This document shows positions 1-6,445 of a stretch of 30,988 bases of DNA, in pieces. Where the stretch lies: positions 1 to 30,988 of IMG/VR virus record IMGVR_UViG_3300028925_001669; one strand, written 5' to 3'. The position numbers were made by a program, and so were the translations under genes. The notes below the pieces were generated by a model. That model did no database searches. It saw only the letters and a program-made list of their open reading frames with translations, and was not told where the DNA came from. Each line of letters starts with the position of its first letter. Position 1 is the stretch's first letter. The stretch comes from a virus.

Positions 1-327
1 GGAATGATACAATGCTTCACTTGTGGAGTAGTTAGAGGATACAAAGATGGAATGCAAAACGGTCATTTCCAATCTAGGAAACACTTAGCAACAAGATTTG
101 ATGAAGAAAATTGTCAGGTACAGTGTGTAAAATGTAATATGTTTTCTCAGGGAGAACAGTTCAAGTTCGGAATTAATTTAGATACTAAGTATGGAGAAGG
201 TAAAGCAGAGGAATTACAATACTTAGCTAGAACAACTTTAAAGTTAAGCAGGTATGATTATGAAGATAAGATAAGTTATTACGGTACACTTGTTGAAAAG
301 TTAAAAAAAGAAAAAGGAATTCAGTAA
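1..327 (+). CDS. NinG-like recombination protein, 3' part (5' end outside window)
   Basis: The reading frame is open from base 1 and the first ATG in the window (base 4) is internal. Aligned with the full-length copy at 28370, about 25 N-terminal residues are missing to the left. The visible part has a CFTC pair, a conserved MQNGHFQSRKHL stretch, a DEENCQVQC stretch and a second CxxC (CVKC), so it probably binds zinc. This pattern is that of the lambda NinG family, which acts in phage recombination. The lysine-rich C-terminus (LVEKLKKEKGI) is shared with the second copy. The stop lies just before a promoter-like box for the next gene. Confidence 0.75.
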   Translation, partial: GMIQCFTCGVVRGYKDGMQNGHFQSRKHLATRFDEENCQVQCVKCNMFSQGEQFKFGINLDTKYGEGKAEELQYLARTTLKLSRYDYEDKISYYGTLVEKLKKEKGIQ

Positions 328-336
328 CTTTTTTTT

Positions 337-344
337 TAACTTTG
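337..344 (+). promoter_or_regulatory. Bacteroidetes-type -7 box (TAACTTTG), cassette copy 1
   Basis: TAACTTTG matches the Bacteroidetes -7 consensus TAnnTTTG and ends four bases before the ATG at 349. The equivalent box TAAGTTTG sits at the same place before the copy 2 gene (28785-28792). No good -33 TTG is visible at the usual 19-base distance. If used, the transcript would start at or next to the ATG and be leaderless. Confidence 0.45.
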
Positions 345-348
345 GCGT

Positions 349-705
349 ATGACAGAACCAATTTACGCAAATGAAAAACATAAAACAGTAATAGATACCT
401 ACTTAGTTATGTGTCAAGAGTTTGCTAAAGATGTTAGTACAAAAAGTAGATACAATAATTATTTAGAGGTAGTGGAAATTATAATTGAATACCATAATAA
501 TTACGGAGCAGGACAGAGGGAAAACAACTTTTGGGATTGGATGATGATTATACCAATAAATTTAGCAGTAGCAACAAATGGGTTCTTTGCAGGAGTAGAA
601 ACAAAAAGTAATGCAGCAGTAGTAAGAGCGTATCGAATAGTATTAGATGAGCTAACACAGAATACTGTAGATGAAATTGATAAAATAGAAATAATAAATG
701 ACTAG
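349..705 (+). CDS. Conserved phage protein of unknown function (118 aa), cassette copy 1
   Basis: I do not recognise a family. The protein is acidic and mostly helical by composition, with no membrane segment and no signal peptide. It is clearly homologous to the protein at 28796-29152: shared stretches include MTxPIYA at the start, KSRYNNYL, and VATNGFFAG near the middle. The strong conservation of a tryptophan-rich centre followed by an IIPIN stretch suggests a folded domain. Its last codons overlap the start of the sigma-like gene by eight bases, and that pairing is kept in both cassettes. A co-factor or regulator of the sigma-like protein is possible but only an inference from position. 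Confidence 0.7.
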   Translation: MTEPIYANEKHKTVIDTYLVMCQEFAKDVSTKSRYNNYLEVVEIIIEYHNNYGAGQRENNFWDWMMIIPINLAVATNGFFAGVETKSNAAVVRAYRIVLDELTQNTVDEIDKIEIIND

Positions 706-1255
706 TATTTATGTAGAAATATCTAAATTGTCGAGTAAGTTCAGGACTATGGCATACGGATTAACTACAGATGAAAATGAAGTGAATGAAGCAGTACAGG
801 AGCTGATGCTTTATTTCCTACAGATGAACCCTGAAACTTTGAAATCAATTTGGGATAAAGATGGAGTATTAGGAATTACAAAGTATGGAGCAGTAGCATT
901 AAGGAGAGCTTTAACAAGTCCGAGAAGTAACTACTATTATAAATACAAAAAATATTACTCACACATACAAGATTATAATGAGTATGAAGAAGGGGAGCAT
1001 ATAAGGGGAAACCATAAAGGAATACATAACATACCAAATATAAAAGTAGATAACAATCAATGGGTGCAACTAGAAAGCATTGATCAAATATTAGCTAAAG
1101 ATTTCAAATGGTATGATAAAAAAGTATTTGAGCTTTATTACTATGAGGGCAATACTTTGGACTCACTCGCAAAGAAAACAGGAATAAGTAGGAACAGCTT
1201 GTTTACAACAATAGATAAGGTCAGGACTATATTAAAAGAAAAACTGAATGAGTAA
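698..1255 (+). CDS. Sigma-factor-like transcription regulator, cassette copy 1
   Basis: This 185-aa protein has the two-part layout of a small (ECF-like) sigma-70 factor. Residues about 10-75 resemble region 2, including a NEAVQE stretch at 30-35 where sigma factors have a DAVQE/DLVQE helix, followed by an alanine/arginine-rich helix. Residues about 140-183 resemble region 4, with VFELYYYEG followed by a helix-turn-helix (LDSLAKKTGISRNSL, about 154-168). The linker is variable. The paralogue at 29145 has an almost identical region 4. If it is a sigma factor it would direct host RNA polymerase to phage promoters, and the five late motifs in this window are candidates. A DNA-binding regulator that only borrows the region 4 fold is the main alternative. 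Confidence 0.6.
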   Translation: MTSIYVEISKLSSKFRTMAYGLTTDENEVNEAVQELMLYFLQMNPETLKSIWDKDGVLGITKYGAVALRRALTSPRSNYYYKYKKYYSHIQDYNEYEEGEHIRGNHKGIHNIPNIKVDNNQWVQLESIDQILAKDFKWYDKKVFELYYYEGNTLDSLAKKTGISRNSLFTTIDKVRTILKEKLNE

Positions 1256-1655
1256 TTTTTTTACTTCAGATAAAATATACAAAGAAAGAATAAGCATCTG
1301 TAGATCTTGTGTTTATTATTTTAAACCAACAGGTCAATGTAAACGTTGCCTATGTTTCATGAAAGTCAAAGCAAGGATTGCAAACCAAGAGTGCCCTGAA
1401 AAATTTTGGCTAAGCACAAAAGAAGTAGAGGTCATGGAAGTTATACCAAAAGAAATAGTACAAGAGGTTTTATTAGTGTGGGAAGATCTAAAAACAGGAA
1501 GGGCTAAAGACCAAGCGGCTAAAAAGAAAATGATTGAATTATATAATACAATTTACAGTAGTAATTTCTCAACAAGGACAAATTGCAGCTCATGTATAGC
1601 AACCTGTTACAATGGGATAAAAAATATATATGAAGAATACTCAGAAAATAATTAA
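1248..1655 (+). CDS. Cys-rich, probable zinc-binding phage protein (135 aa), copy 1
   Basis: Function unknown. The N-terminal 60 residues hold a cysteine cluster (CRSC, then CKRCLC, then ECP) that looks like a zinc ribbon, ending in a KFW motif. The centre is a charged helix with KTGRAKDQAAKKKMIELYN. The C-terminus has a second cluster, NCSSCIATCYNGI. The protein at 29707 shares all of these cysteines and the KTGRAKDQAAKK stretch. The start overlaps the end of the sigma-like gene by eight bases, an arrangement kept in the second cassette (29707 against the stop at 29714). Conservation of both cysteine clusters makes a structural zinc site likely; a nucleic-acid or protein-interaction role would be a guess. 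Confidence 0.7.
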   Translation: MSNFFTSDKIYKERISICRSCVYYFKPTGQCKRCLCFMKVKARIANQECPEKFWLSTKEVEVMEVIPKEIVQEVLLVWEDLKTGRAKDQAAKKKMIELYNTIYSSNFSTRTNCSSCIATCYNGIKNIYEEYSENN

Positions 1656-1711
1656 TAATAAATACAGGGTAAGACCTAAAAGCATTTAATTTTTCAGAAC
1701 TGAGTAGTAGA

Positions 1712-1733
1712 GGGGGGTTTTCAGATGCCCCCC
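1712..1733 (+). other. G6/C6 hairpin in a gap between genes
   Basis: GGGGGG at 1712-1717 can pair with CCCCCC at 1728-1733 around a ten-base loop. It lies between the Cys-rich gene and the next small gene. No T tract follows, so it is not a classical intrinsic terminator; it could be an RNA stability or pausing element. Such GC runs are rare in this AT-rich sequence. Confidence 0.4.
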
Positions 1734-1753
1734 AATACAATAAACAAAGAAAT

Positions 1754-1897
1754 ATGGAGCAAAAAATACAAAGGGCAGCTTTAATATTATTGATACTAAT
1801 GTTAGTTCTATCACTTGTAATAAAGAACAAAGAAGTAAAAGTAGATGATACAGAGAATACTTGGAAGGGAAACAACGGAATTGAATTTAATGAATAA
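1754..1897 (+). CDS. Small membrane protein (47 aa)
   Basis: A short open frame starting with MEQKIQRA followed by a strongly hydrophobic segment (LILLILMLVLSLVI) and a charged tail. It would be a single-pass membrane protein with the acidic tail on the far side. It sits in the same orientation as its neighbours in an otherwise unexplained stretch. No equivalent is present at this place in cassette copy 2, which has the non-homologous 44-aa frame at 30101 instead. Family unknown. Confidence 0.45.
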   Translation: MEQKIQRAALILLILMLVLSLVIKNKEVKVDDTENTWKGNNGIEFNE

Positions 1898-1930
1898 AAT
1901 AATAAACATGAATAAAAATATAATAGTAAT

Positions 1931-2107
1931 ATGGCCATAGAAAGAACATACAAAACAATTAAATGGATATTGAAAGACAATATTAAAAAAAATGTCAGAA
2001 GTCTTTGGACTTGGAAGGATGATAACTTTACAATGATATATGAAAACTATAGCGGAGATGATAGAATTTATACAAACTCTCAGCTTTTAAAAATTTTAAA
2101 CAAATGA
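1931..2107 (+). CDS. Small conserved phage protein with YKTIKW and LWTW motifs (58 aa), copy 1
   Basis: A 58-aa frame starting at ATG 1931. It is homologous to the protein at 30219-30410: both have a YKTIKW start, a SLWTW/TLWTW motif, a central NFT...YxNY stretch and a C-terminal QLL. This between-copy conservation at protein level is the main evidence that it is a real gene. It is soluble, basic and of unknown function. Its end overlaps the next start by four bases. Confidence 0.65.
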   Translation: MAIERTYKTIKWILKDNIKKNVRSLWTWKDDNFTMIYENYSGDDRIYTNSQLLKILNK

Positions 2108-2283
2108 TTATATTTACAGTACTAGGAATTTTTACAGCAATCTTTTTTGTGGTTATTATTCTAATGAGCATAATAGAAACAAGGATTAAGAACAGAACCA
2201 AAAAACAGTTATTCTATAAAATGGATAAGGTAGTAACCAAAACAGGAGGACTAGAAAATGACAGGATAAATGAAAGACCATAA
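2104..2283 (+). CDS. Small single-pass membrane protein (59 aa)
   Basis: The frame starts at the ATGA overlap with the previous stop. The first 25 residues (MIIFTVLGIFTAIFFVVIIL) form a clear transmembrane helix, followed by a basic, soluble tail (KNRTKKQ). Its end overlaps the start of the DUF3310 gene in another frame by 14 bases. It has no counterpart in cassette copy 2. Function unknown; a membrane-targeting accessory protein is possible. Confidence 0.5.
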   Translation: MIIFTVLGIFTAIFFVVIILMSIIETRIKNRTKKQLFYKMDKVVTKTGGLENDRINERP

Positions 2284-2533
2284 AGTTAATCCTAAAATGC
2301 TATTAAGAAAGGATGAGCTAGACTACAGTAAGAATAAGATTCCTAACTACTACATTGGAAGTCGGTATAAGTATGAAGCAAGGAAGGTAATAGAGGACTT
2401 TGAACTCGGCTATAATACAGGAACGGCTGTAACTTACTTGTTAAGAGCTGAAAGGAAACACGCTAGTCCTGTAGAGTGCATACAGAAAGCTATTAATCAT
2501 TTACAGTTTGAATTAGATAAATTAAAGAAGTGA
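2270..2533 (+). CDS. DUF3310-family protein, copy 1
   Basis: The conserved part (IPNYY, then FELGYNTGTAVTYLLRAERK, then IQKAINHLQFELDKL) matches the layout of DUF3310 proteins, common small phage proteins with a YLxRA...K motif followed by a helix rich in leucine and histidine. Members of this family include the T7 gp1.7-type nucleotide kinase, but most have no assigned role, so I do not claim that activity. The protein at 30394 is its paralogue. Its stop overlaps the GTG start of the methyltransferase gene. Confidence 0.65.
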   Translation: MKDHKVNPKMLLRKDELDYSKNKIPNYYIGSRYKYEARKVIEDFELGYNTGTAVTYLLRAERKHASPVECIQKAINHLQFELDKLKK

Positions 2534-3264
2534 TAGATTTAAGACTAGGCGATTGTTTAGAGGTAATGAAGTCTATACCTGATGCAAGTATTGATGCAAT
2601 CATAACAGACCCTCCTTATGGTACTACTGCGTGTAAATGGGATTCAGTAATAGACTTTGAATTAATGTGGGAGCAACTCAACAGGATAATAAAGCCTAAT
2701 GGAGCAATAGTTTTATTTGGAAGTGAACCATTTAGTTCTGCTTTAAGAATGAGTAATATTAAAAATTATAAGTATGATTGGATATGGCAAAAAAACAGAC
2801 CGTCTCTATTCCAGCATGCAAAAAGAAGACCAATGAAGGATCATGAAAATATATGCGTATTTTACAGTAAGCAAGTGACTTACAATTTAGAGTTAAGAGA
2901 TAAAAAAATTCCTACAAATAATTATAGAAAAAACAAGTCAGGTACTTTCATGAGTGGAGGTTGTGATAACAAAAATCAAATACAAACAAAGACAGGATAC
3001 CCTAGGCAGATAATTAATTGCGGAATGCACAATGTAGGTCAAGTACATCCAACACAAAAACCAATAGCATTAATGGAGTACCTAATAAAAACTTATACAA
3101 ATGAAGGTGAAGCAGTATTAGACTTTACTATGGGTTCAGGAAGTACAGGAGTAGCTGCTAAGAATCTAAACAGAAAGTTTATGGGAATAGAGCAAGAAAC
3201 TGATTACTTTAACATAGCAACAGATAGAATTAACAAGGAAGAAAAACAATTAAAGATATTATGA
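2530..3264 (+). CDS. DNA methyltransferase, N4/N6 type (beta-class order)
   Basis: This 244-aa enzyme would transfer a methyl group from S-adenosylmethionine to an exocyclic amino group of adenine or cytosine. The catalytic motif DPPY is at residues 27-30, an HPTQKP motif is near 173, and the cofactor-binding FTMGSGSTG motif is near 199-207. Catalytic motif before cofactor motif is the beta-class order. The start is a GTG overlapping the previous stop; MIDLRLGDCLEVM is the usual N-terminus of this family and the next ATG would delete it. The target sequence cannot be read from the protein. No cognate restriction gene is adjacent, so it probably protects phage DNA from host nucleases. Confidence 0.9.
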   Translation: MIDLRLGDCLEVMKSIPDASIDAIITDPPYGTTACKWDSVIDFELMWEQLNRIIKPNGAIVLFGSEPFSSALRMSNIKNYKYDWIWQKNRPSLFQHAKRRPMKDHENICVFYSKQVTYNLELRDKKIPTNNYRKNKSGTFMSGGCDNKNQIQTKTGYPRQIINCGMHNVGQVHPTQKPIALMEYLIKTYTNEGEAVLDFTMGSGSTGVAAKNLNRKFMGIEQETDYFNIATDRINKEEKQLKIL

Positions 3265-3509
3265 CACTATACACTTGCAAATGTGGTAACACTAGAGAGC
3301 TAGCGAAAGTAACCATAGTACATAGGGACGGTAATTGGGAAGCAAAGGAATCTGAGTGCGAGTGTGGGTTGTACATGGATAGCGTGCCAACAGAAGGAAT
3401 ACCAACTTTACAGAGAACAGAACCTAGCCTAAGCAAGAATAGAGAAAACTTATGGAAAGGATTTAAAGAAAAAGCTACAGGTACAAGAGGCATCAATGAG
3501 GACTTTTAA
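3261..3509 (+). CDS. Small zinc-ribbon-like protein (82 aa)
   Basis: The N-terminal half has CKCGN and CECG about 30 residues apart, a four-cysteine pattern typical of a zinc ribbon. The C-terminal half is charged and without hydrophobic segments. The start overlaps the methyltransferase stop by four bases (ATGA), so it is translated with that gene. It lies between two methyltransferases, but no link in function can be shown. Family not recognised. Confidence 0.6.
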   Translation: MTLYTCKCGNTRELAKVTIVHRDGNWEAKESECECGLYMDSVPTEGIPTLQRTEPSLSKNRENLWKGFKEKATGTRGINEDF

Positions 3510-3536
3510 ATAAATTACATTAATTTCTATTATATA
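3508..3536 (+). promoter_or_regulatory. Late-type bipartite motif 1 (AAATAAA, 9 bases, TTTCTATTATATA)
   Basis: AAATAAA is at 3508-3514 and TTTCTATTATATA at 3524-3536, with exactly nine bases between. The motif ends two bases before the ATG of the ParB-methyltransferase gene at 3539. It is the first of five copies, each placed before a late gene. The geometry (about -35 and -10) fits a promoter that would give an essentially leaderless message here. Confidence 0.7.
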
Positions 3537-3538
3537 CT

Positions 3539-4660
3539 ATGAAACAACAAGTTAAGATCAGTAAAGTAAAGGGAAACCCAAGCAACCCTAGAATAATTAA
3601 GAATGATAAGTTTAAAAAGCTAGTAAAGTCAATACAAGAATTTCCTGAAATGTTAAAGCTAAGACCTATTGTAGTTGATGAGGACATGATGGTACTAGGT
3701 GGCAATATGAGATTAAAGGCAAGTAAAGAAGCAGGACTATCAGAAGTATGGATAGACATAGCTGAAGGACTTACAGAAGAACAGAAGAAAGAGTTTATAG
3801 TTAAAGACAATGTAGGGTTTGGAGAATGGGAATGGGATATACTAGCAAACGAATGGGATAGCGTACAACTGGCTGAATGGGGTTTAGATGTATGGGAAAA
3901 CCTAGATGATGCAGAACCTGAATCAGGACTTATTGATGATCATGAAATACCTGAAGTAACTGAAAGCATAGTTAAGCGTGGGGATATTTGGCAACTAGGA
4001 GAGCATAGGATAATGTGTGGAGATAGTACAAGCTCAGATGATGTAGAGAAACTAATGAATGGAGAAAAAGCTGATATGGTATTTACAGACCCTCCTTATG
4101 GAATTGCACATAGTGGTAAAGGGATTAAAGGAGCAACTAAAGAAAATGATTTTGGAGAGATATTAGGCGATAGTAATATAAGTGTGGCAAAAGATTGTTT
4201 TAATTTAATAAGTAATCTTTACTCAGATTGCTTACAAGTTTGGTGGGGTGCTAATTATTATTGTCAATCAATACCTAATGGCTTTGGTTGGTTGGTATGG
4301 GATAAAGAAAGAGAAGGAAATACTTTTAGTGGTGCTGAACTAGCTTTTGTAAATAAAGGAGTCAAAGTAGATGTATTTAAACATAGGTGGCACGGAATGA
4401 TTAAAGCAAGTGAGATGGGGGAAAAAAGAGTACACCCAACCCAAAAACCTATTGCTTTAGCTGAATGGTGTTTTGATAATTATGAAGCAGGAAACTTAAT
4501 TTTAGATATATTTTTAGGTAGTGGCTCAACACTAATAGCAGCAGAGAAACTTAATAGAAAATGTTACGGAATGGAGTTAGATGAAAAGTATTGTGATGTA
4601 ATAATAGAAAGATGGGAACAATTTACAGGTAAAAAAGCAATTAAAAATGGAACAGAATAG
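3539..4660 (+). CDS. ParB-like domain fused to a DNA methyltransferase
   Basis: The first 110 residues resemble the ParB/Srx nuclease-like fold: a partner-setting KxxPxNPR-type start, then VLGGNMRLKA at about 52-61, where ParB has GxxR. The rest is an amino-methyltransferase with DPPY at 184-187, HPTQKP near 299 and DIFLGSGST near 323. This fusion is common in phages and mobile elements and often precedes terminase genes. The ParB-like part may help DNA binding; its nuclease activity is not established. The gene has its own late-type promoter motif and overlaps the terminase small-subunit gene by 14 bases, suggesting that methylation is coupled to packaging time. Confidence 0.88.
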   Translation: MKQQVKISKVKGNPSNPRIIKNDKFKKLVKSIQEFPEMLKLRPIVVDEDMMVLGGNMRLKASKEAGLSEVWIDIAEGLTEEQKKEFIVKDNVGFGEWEWDILANEWDSVQLAEWGLDVWENLDDAEPESGLIDDHEIPEVTESIVKRGDIWQLGEHRIMCGDSTSSDDVEKLMNGEKADMVFTDPPYGIAHSGKGIKGATKENDFGEILGDSNISVAKDCFNLISNLYSDCLQVWWGANYYCQSIPNGFGWLVWDKEREGNTFSGAELAFVNKGVKVDVFKHRWHGMIKASEMGEKRVHPTQKPIALAEWCFDNYEAGNLILDIFLGSGSTLIAAEKLNRKCYGMELDEKYCDVIIERWEQFTGKKAIKNGTE

Positions 4661-4985
4661 AACAAAAATAGCAAAGGAACAAATGTTAAAAGCACTAGAG
4701 GGAAGTCTAGGGATAGTTACAACAGCTTTAAAGTCTTGCGACCTTTCAAGAACTAACTACTATAAGTGGCTAAAAGAGGATGAGGTCTTTGCTCAAGCAG
4801 TAAATGATGTAGAGTTAATAGCTAAAGACTTTGTAATGTCTAAATTCTATGAATGTATAAAAGACAAAGTGCCTTCAGTTGTAATACACGCAGCAAAGAA
4901 TATTTGCGGTATGAATGAAACTAATAAGATAGACTTGACTTCAGGAGATGAGAAAATAAAAATCAATATCAATCTTGGAGATTAA
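4647..4985 (+). CDS. terS: Terminase small subunit (probable)
   Basis: A 112-aa protein directly before the large terminase. The N-terminal 55 residues look like a helix-turn-helix (GIVTTALKSCDLSRTNYYKWL), the DNA-recognition part of small terminases, and the rest is a helix that would serve oligomerisation, with an acidic/lysine-rich tail. Position and the YYKW pattern are the main evidence; sequence conservation in this family is low. Small terminase recognises the packaging site and recruits the large subunit. It overlaps genes on both sides, so all three are co-translated. Confidence 0.7.
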   Translation: MEQNRTKIAKEQMLKALEGSLGIVTTALKSCDLSRTNYYKWLKEDEVFAQAVNDVELIAKDFVMSKFYECIKDKVPSVVIHAAKNICGMNETNKIDLTSGDEKIKININLGD

Positions 4986-6285
4986 TGCTGAATTTACAAG
5001 AACACAAAAAGAGTGTTTAAAGTATCTATTTGACAATACAACTAAAGAGGTTTTATTCGGGGGTGCAGCAGGAGGTGGCAAGTCTTGGGTTGGAGTAAGC
5101 TACTTAATAACTATGTGCCTTCAATATCCAAAGACTAGATACTTAATGGGGCGTTCTAAATTAGATGCACTAAAAAAGACTACACTAAACACTTTCTTCG
5201 AAGTATGTCAGGCTTGGAATTTAAAGAGTGGTAAAGACTACACATTCAATGGCTCAAGCAATGTAATAACCTTTTACAATGGCTCAGAGATAATACTTAA
5301 AGACTTATTCTTATATCCTTCAGACAGGAACTTTGATAGCTTAGGCTCTTTAGAAATTACAGGAGCTTTCATAGATGAGGCAAACCAAGTAACTGAAAAG
5401 GCTAAGAATGTAGTAGGATCAAGACTGAGATACAAGTTAGATGAGAACGGATTGATACCTAAAATGTTAATGACTTGTAACCCTGCTAAGAATTGGACTT
5501 ACACTCAATACTACAAACCTGCAAAAGAAGGAACTATAAGACCTTACAGAAAGTTTATACAAAGTCTGGTAGGTGATAATGAATACATAAGTAAACATTA
5601 TGAAAAACAATTATCTGAGCTTGATGAGTTAAGTAGGCAAAGACTTCTATATGGAAATTGGGAATATGATGCAAGTAATGATAGTCTAATAGATTATGAC
5701 GCTATTCTAAATATGTTTACTCAAAAAGGAGTTAATGGTGATAAATACATAAGTTGTGATGTAGCGCGATTTGGAAGCGATAAGACAGTCATAATGTATT
5801 GGGAAGGGCTATACCTTAAAAAGATTAGAAGTATTCTTAAAACGGCTGTAAATGAGGTTGTGGATGAAGTGAGGGCTTTACAGCAGGAACACGCTGTACC
5901 ATTAAGGAATATTATTGTAGATGAGGATGGAGTGGGTGGTGGTGTTAAAGATTACTTAAGATGTATTGGCTTCACAAATAATGCAAGAGCTTTAAAGAAC
6001 GAGAACTATCAGAACCTAAAGACGCAATGCTATTACAAATTAGCAGACTTAATAAATAAAGGTCAGCTAGGAATTACTTGTCCTGATGTTAGTATTAAAA
6101 ATCAAATCATTGAAGAATGCGAACAAGTAAGAATGAAAGACGCAGACAAAGATAATAAGCTACAAATACTTACTAAAGATACTATTAAGGCTATCATAGG
6201 AAGAAGCCCTGACTATTCAGATGCTATGGCTATGAGATGCTATTATGAGATAGATGCAAACTTTGGGAAGTATTTTGTTCAGTAA
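4975..6285 (+). CDS. terL: Terminase large subunit (packaging ATPase/nuclease)
   Basis: This motor cuts concatemeric phage DNA and pumps it into the prohead. Walker A is GGAAGGGKS at about 29-37; Walker B with catalytic glutamate is AFIDEAN near 133; the RNase-H-like nuclease part has CDVARFGSDKT near 261-271 and VDEDGVGGG near 315-323, supplying the metal-binding aspartates. Length (436 aa) is normal. The start appears to be TTG at 4975, overlapping the small-subunit stop; the ATG at 4985 is out of frame and no in-frame ATG occurs before the ATPase motifs. A hairpin terminator follows at 6333. Confidence 0.93.
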   Translation: MEINAEFTRTQKECLKYLFDNTTKEVLFGGAAGGGKSWVGVSYLITMCLQYPKTRYLMGRSKLDALKKTTLNTFFEVCQAWNLKSGKDYTFNGSSNVITFYNGSEIILKDLFLYPSDRNFDSLGSLEITGAFIDEANQVTEKAKNVVGSRLRYKLDENGLIPKMLMTCNPAKNWTYTQYYKPAKEGTIRPYRKFIQSLVGDNEYISKHYEKQLSELDELSRQRLLYGNWEYDASNDSLIDYDAILNMFTQKGVNGDKYISCDVARFGSDKTVIMYWEGLYLKKIRSILKTAVNEVVDEVRALQQEHAVPLRNIIVDEDGVGGGVKDYLRCIGFTNNARALKNENYQNLKTQCYYKLADLINKGQLGITCPDVSIKNQIIEECEQVRMKDADKDNKLQILTKDTIKAIIGRSPDYSDAMAMRCYYEIDANFGKYFVQ

Positions 6286-6332
6286 CCTAGTGAATCTTAT
6301 TTCTGCTAACATAAGGGGACAAGTAAAGAAAA

Positions 6333-6358
6333 AGGGCTGCCTAATTATAAGCAACCCT
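6333..6358 (+). terminator. Hairpin terminator-like element after terminase
   Basis: AGGGCTGC (6333-6340) pairs with GCAACCCT (6351-6358) with one C-A mismatch and a ten-base AT loop, followed by ATTTC. It stands in the 160-base gap between the terminase gene and the next late-type promoter motif, where a terminator would be expected. The T tract is short, so it may be leaky. Confidence 0.5.
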
Positions 6359-6407
6359 ATTTCAGAACAAGAAAGAATATGAAGAACTTGGCAAATATAC
6401 ACGAATA

Positions 6408-6436
6408 AACTAAATAACAAGTATTTCTATTATATA
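6408..6436 (+). promoter_or_regulatory. Late-type bipartite motif 2
   Basis: AACTAAA (one mismatch to AAATAAA) at 6408-6414, nine bases, then TTTCTATTATATA at 6424-6436. The motif ends nine bases before the ATG at 6446 of the tail-chaperone gene. Spacing is identical to the other four copies. Confidence 0.68.
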
Positions 6437-6445
6437 TTATACACT

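Larger units (their letters stand above)
1..2533 (+). repeat. Regulatory/recombination cassette, copy 1 (diverged duplicate of 28370-30678)
   Basis: This block carries, in order, genes for a NinG-like protein, a 118-aa unknown, a sigma-like protein, a Cys-rich protein, small proteins and a DUF3310 protein. The same order recurs at 28370-30678. The proteins are clearly homologous but not identical; by eye the NinG genes agree at roughly three quarters of bases. The small genes differ: the membrane proteins at 1754 and 2104 occur only in copy 1, and the 44-aa protein at 30101 only in copy 2. Copy 1 leads into methyltransferase and terminase genes, whereas copy 2 leads into a non-coding region. 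Confidence 0.85.

Noticed and set aside
1712-1733. G6/C6 hairpin as an intrinsic terminator
   Set aside because: No T tract follows and the genes on both sides look like one transcription unit; kept only as a hairpin.
1519-1980. Minus-strand open frame (153 aa) opposite the Cys-rich gene and the small genes
   Set aside because: Leucine/phenylalanine/serine-rich as expected from AT-rich antisense; the plus-strand genes it covers have homologues in cassette copy 2.
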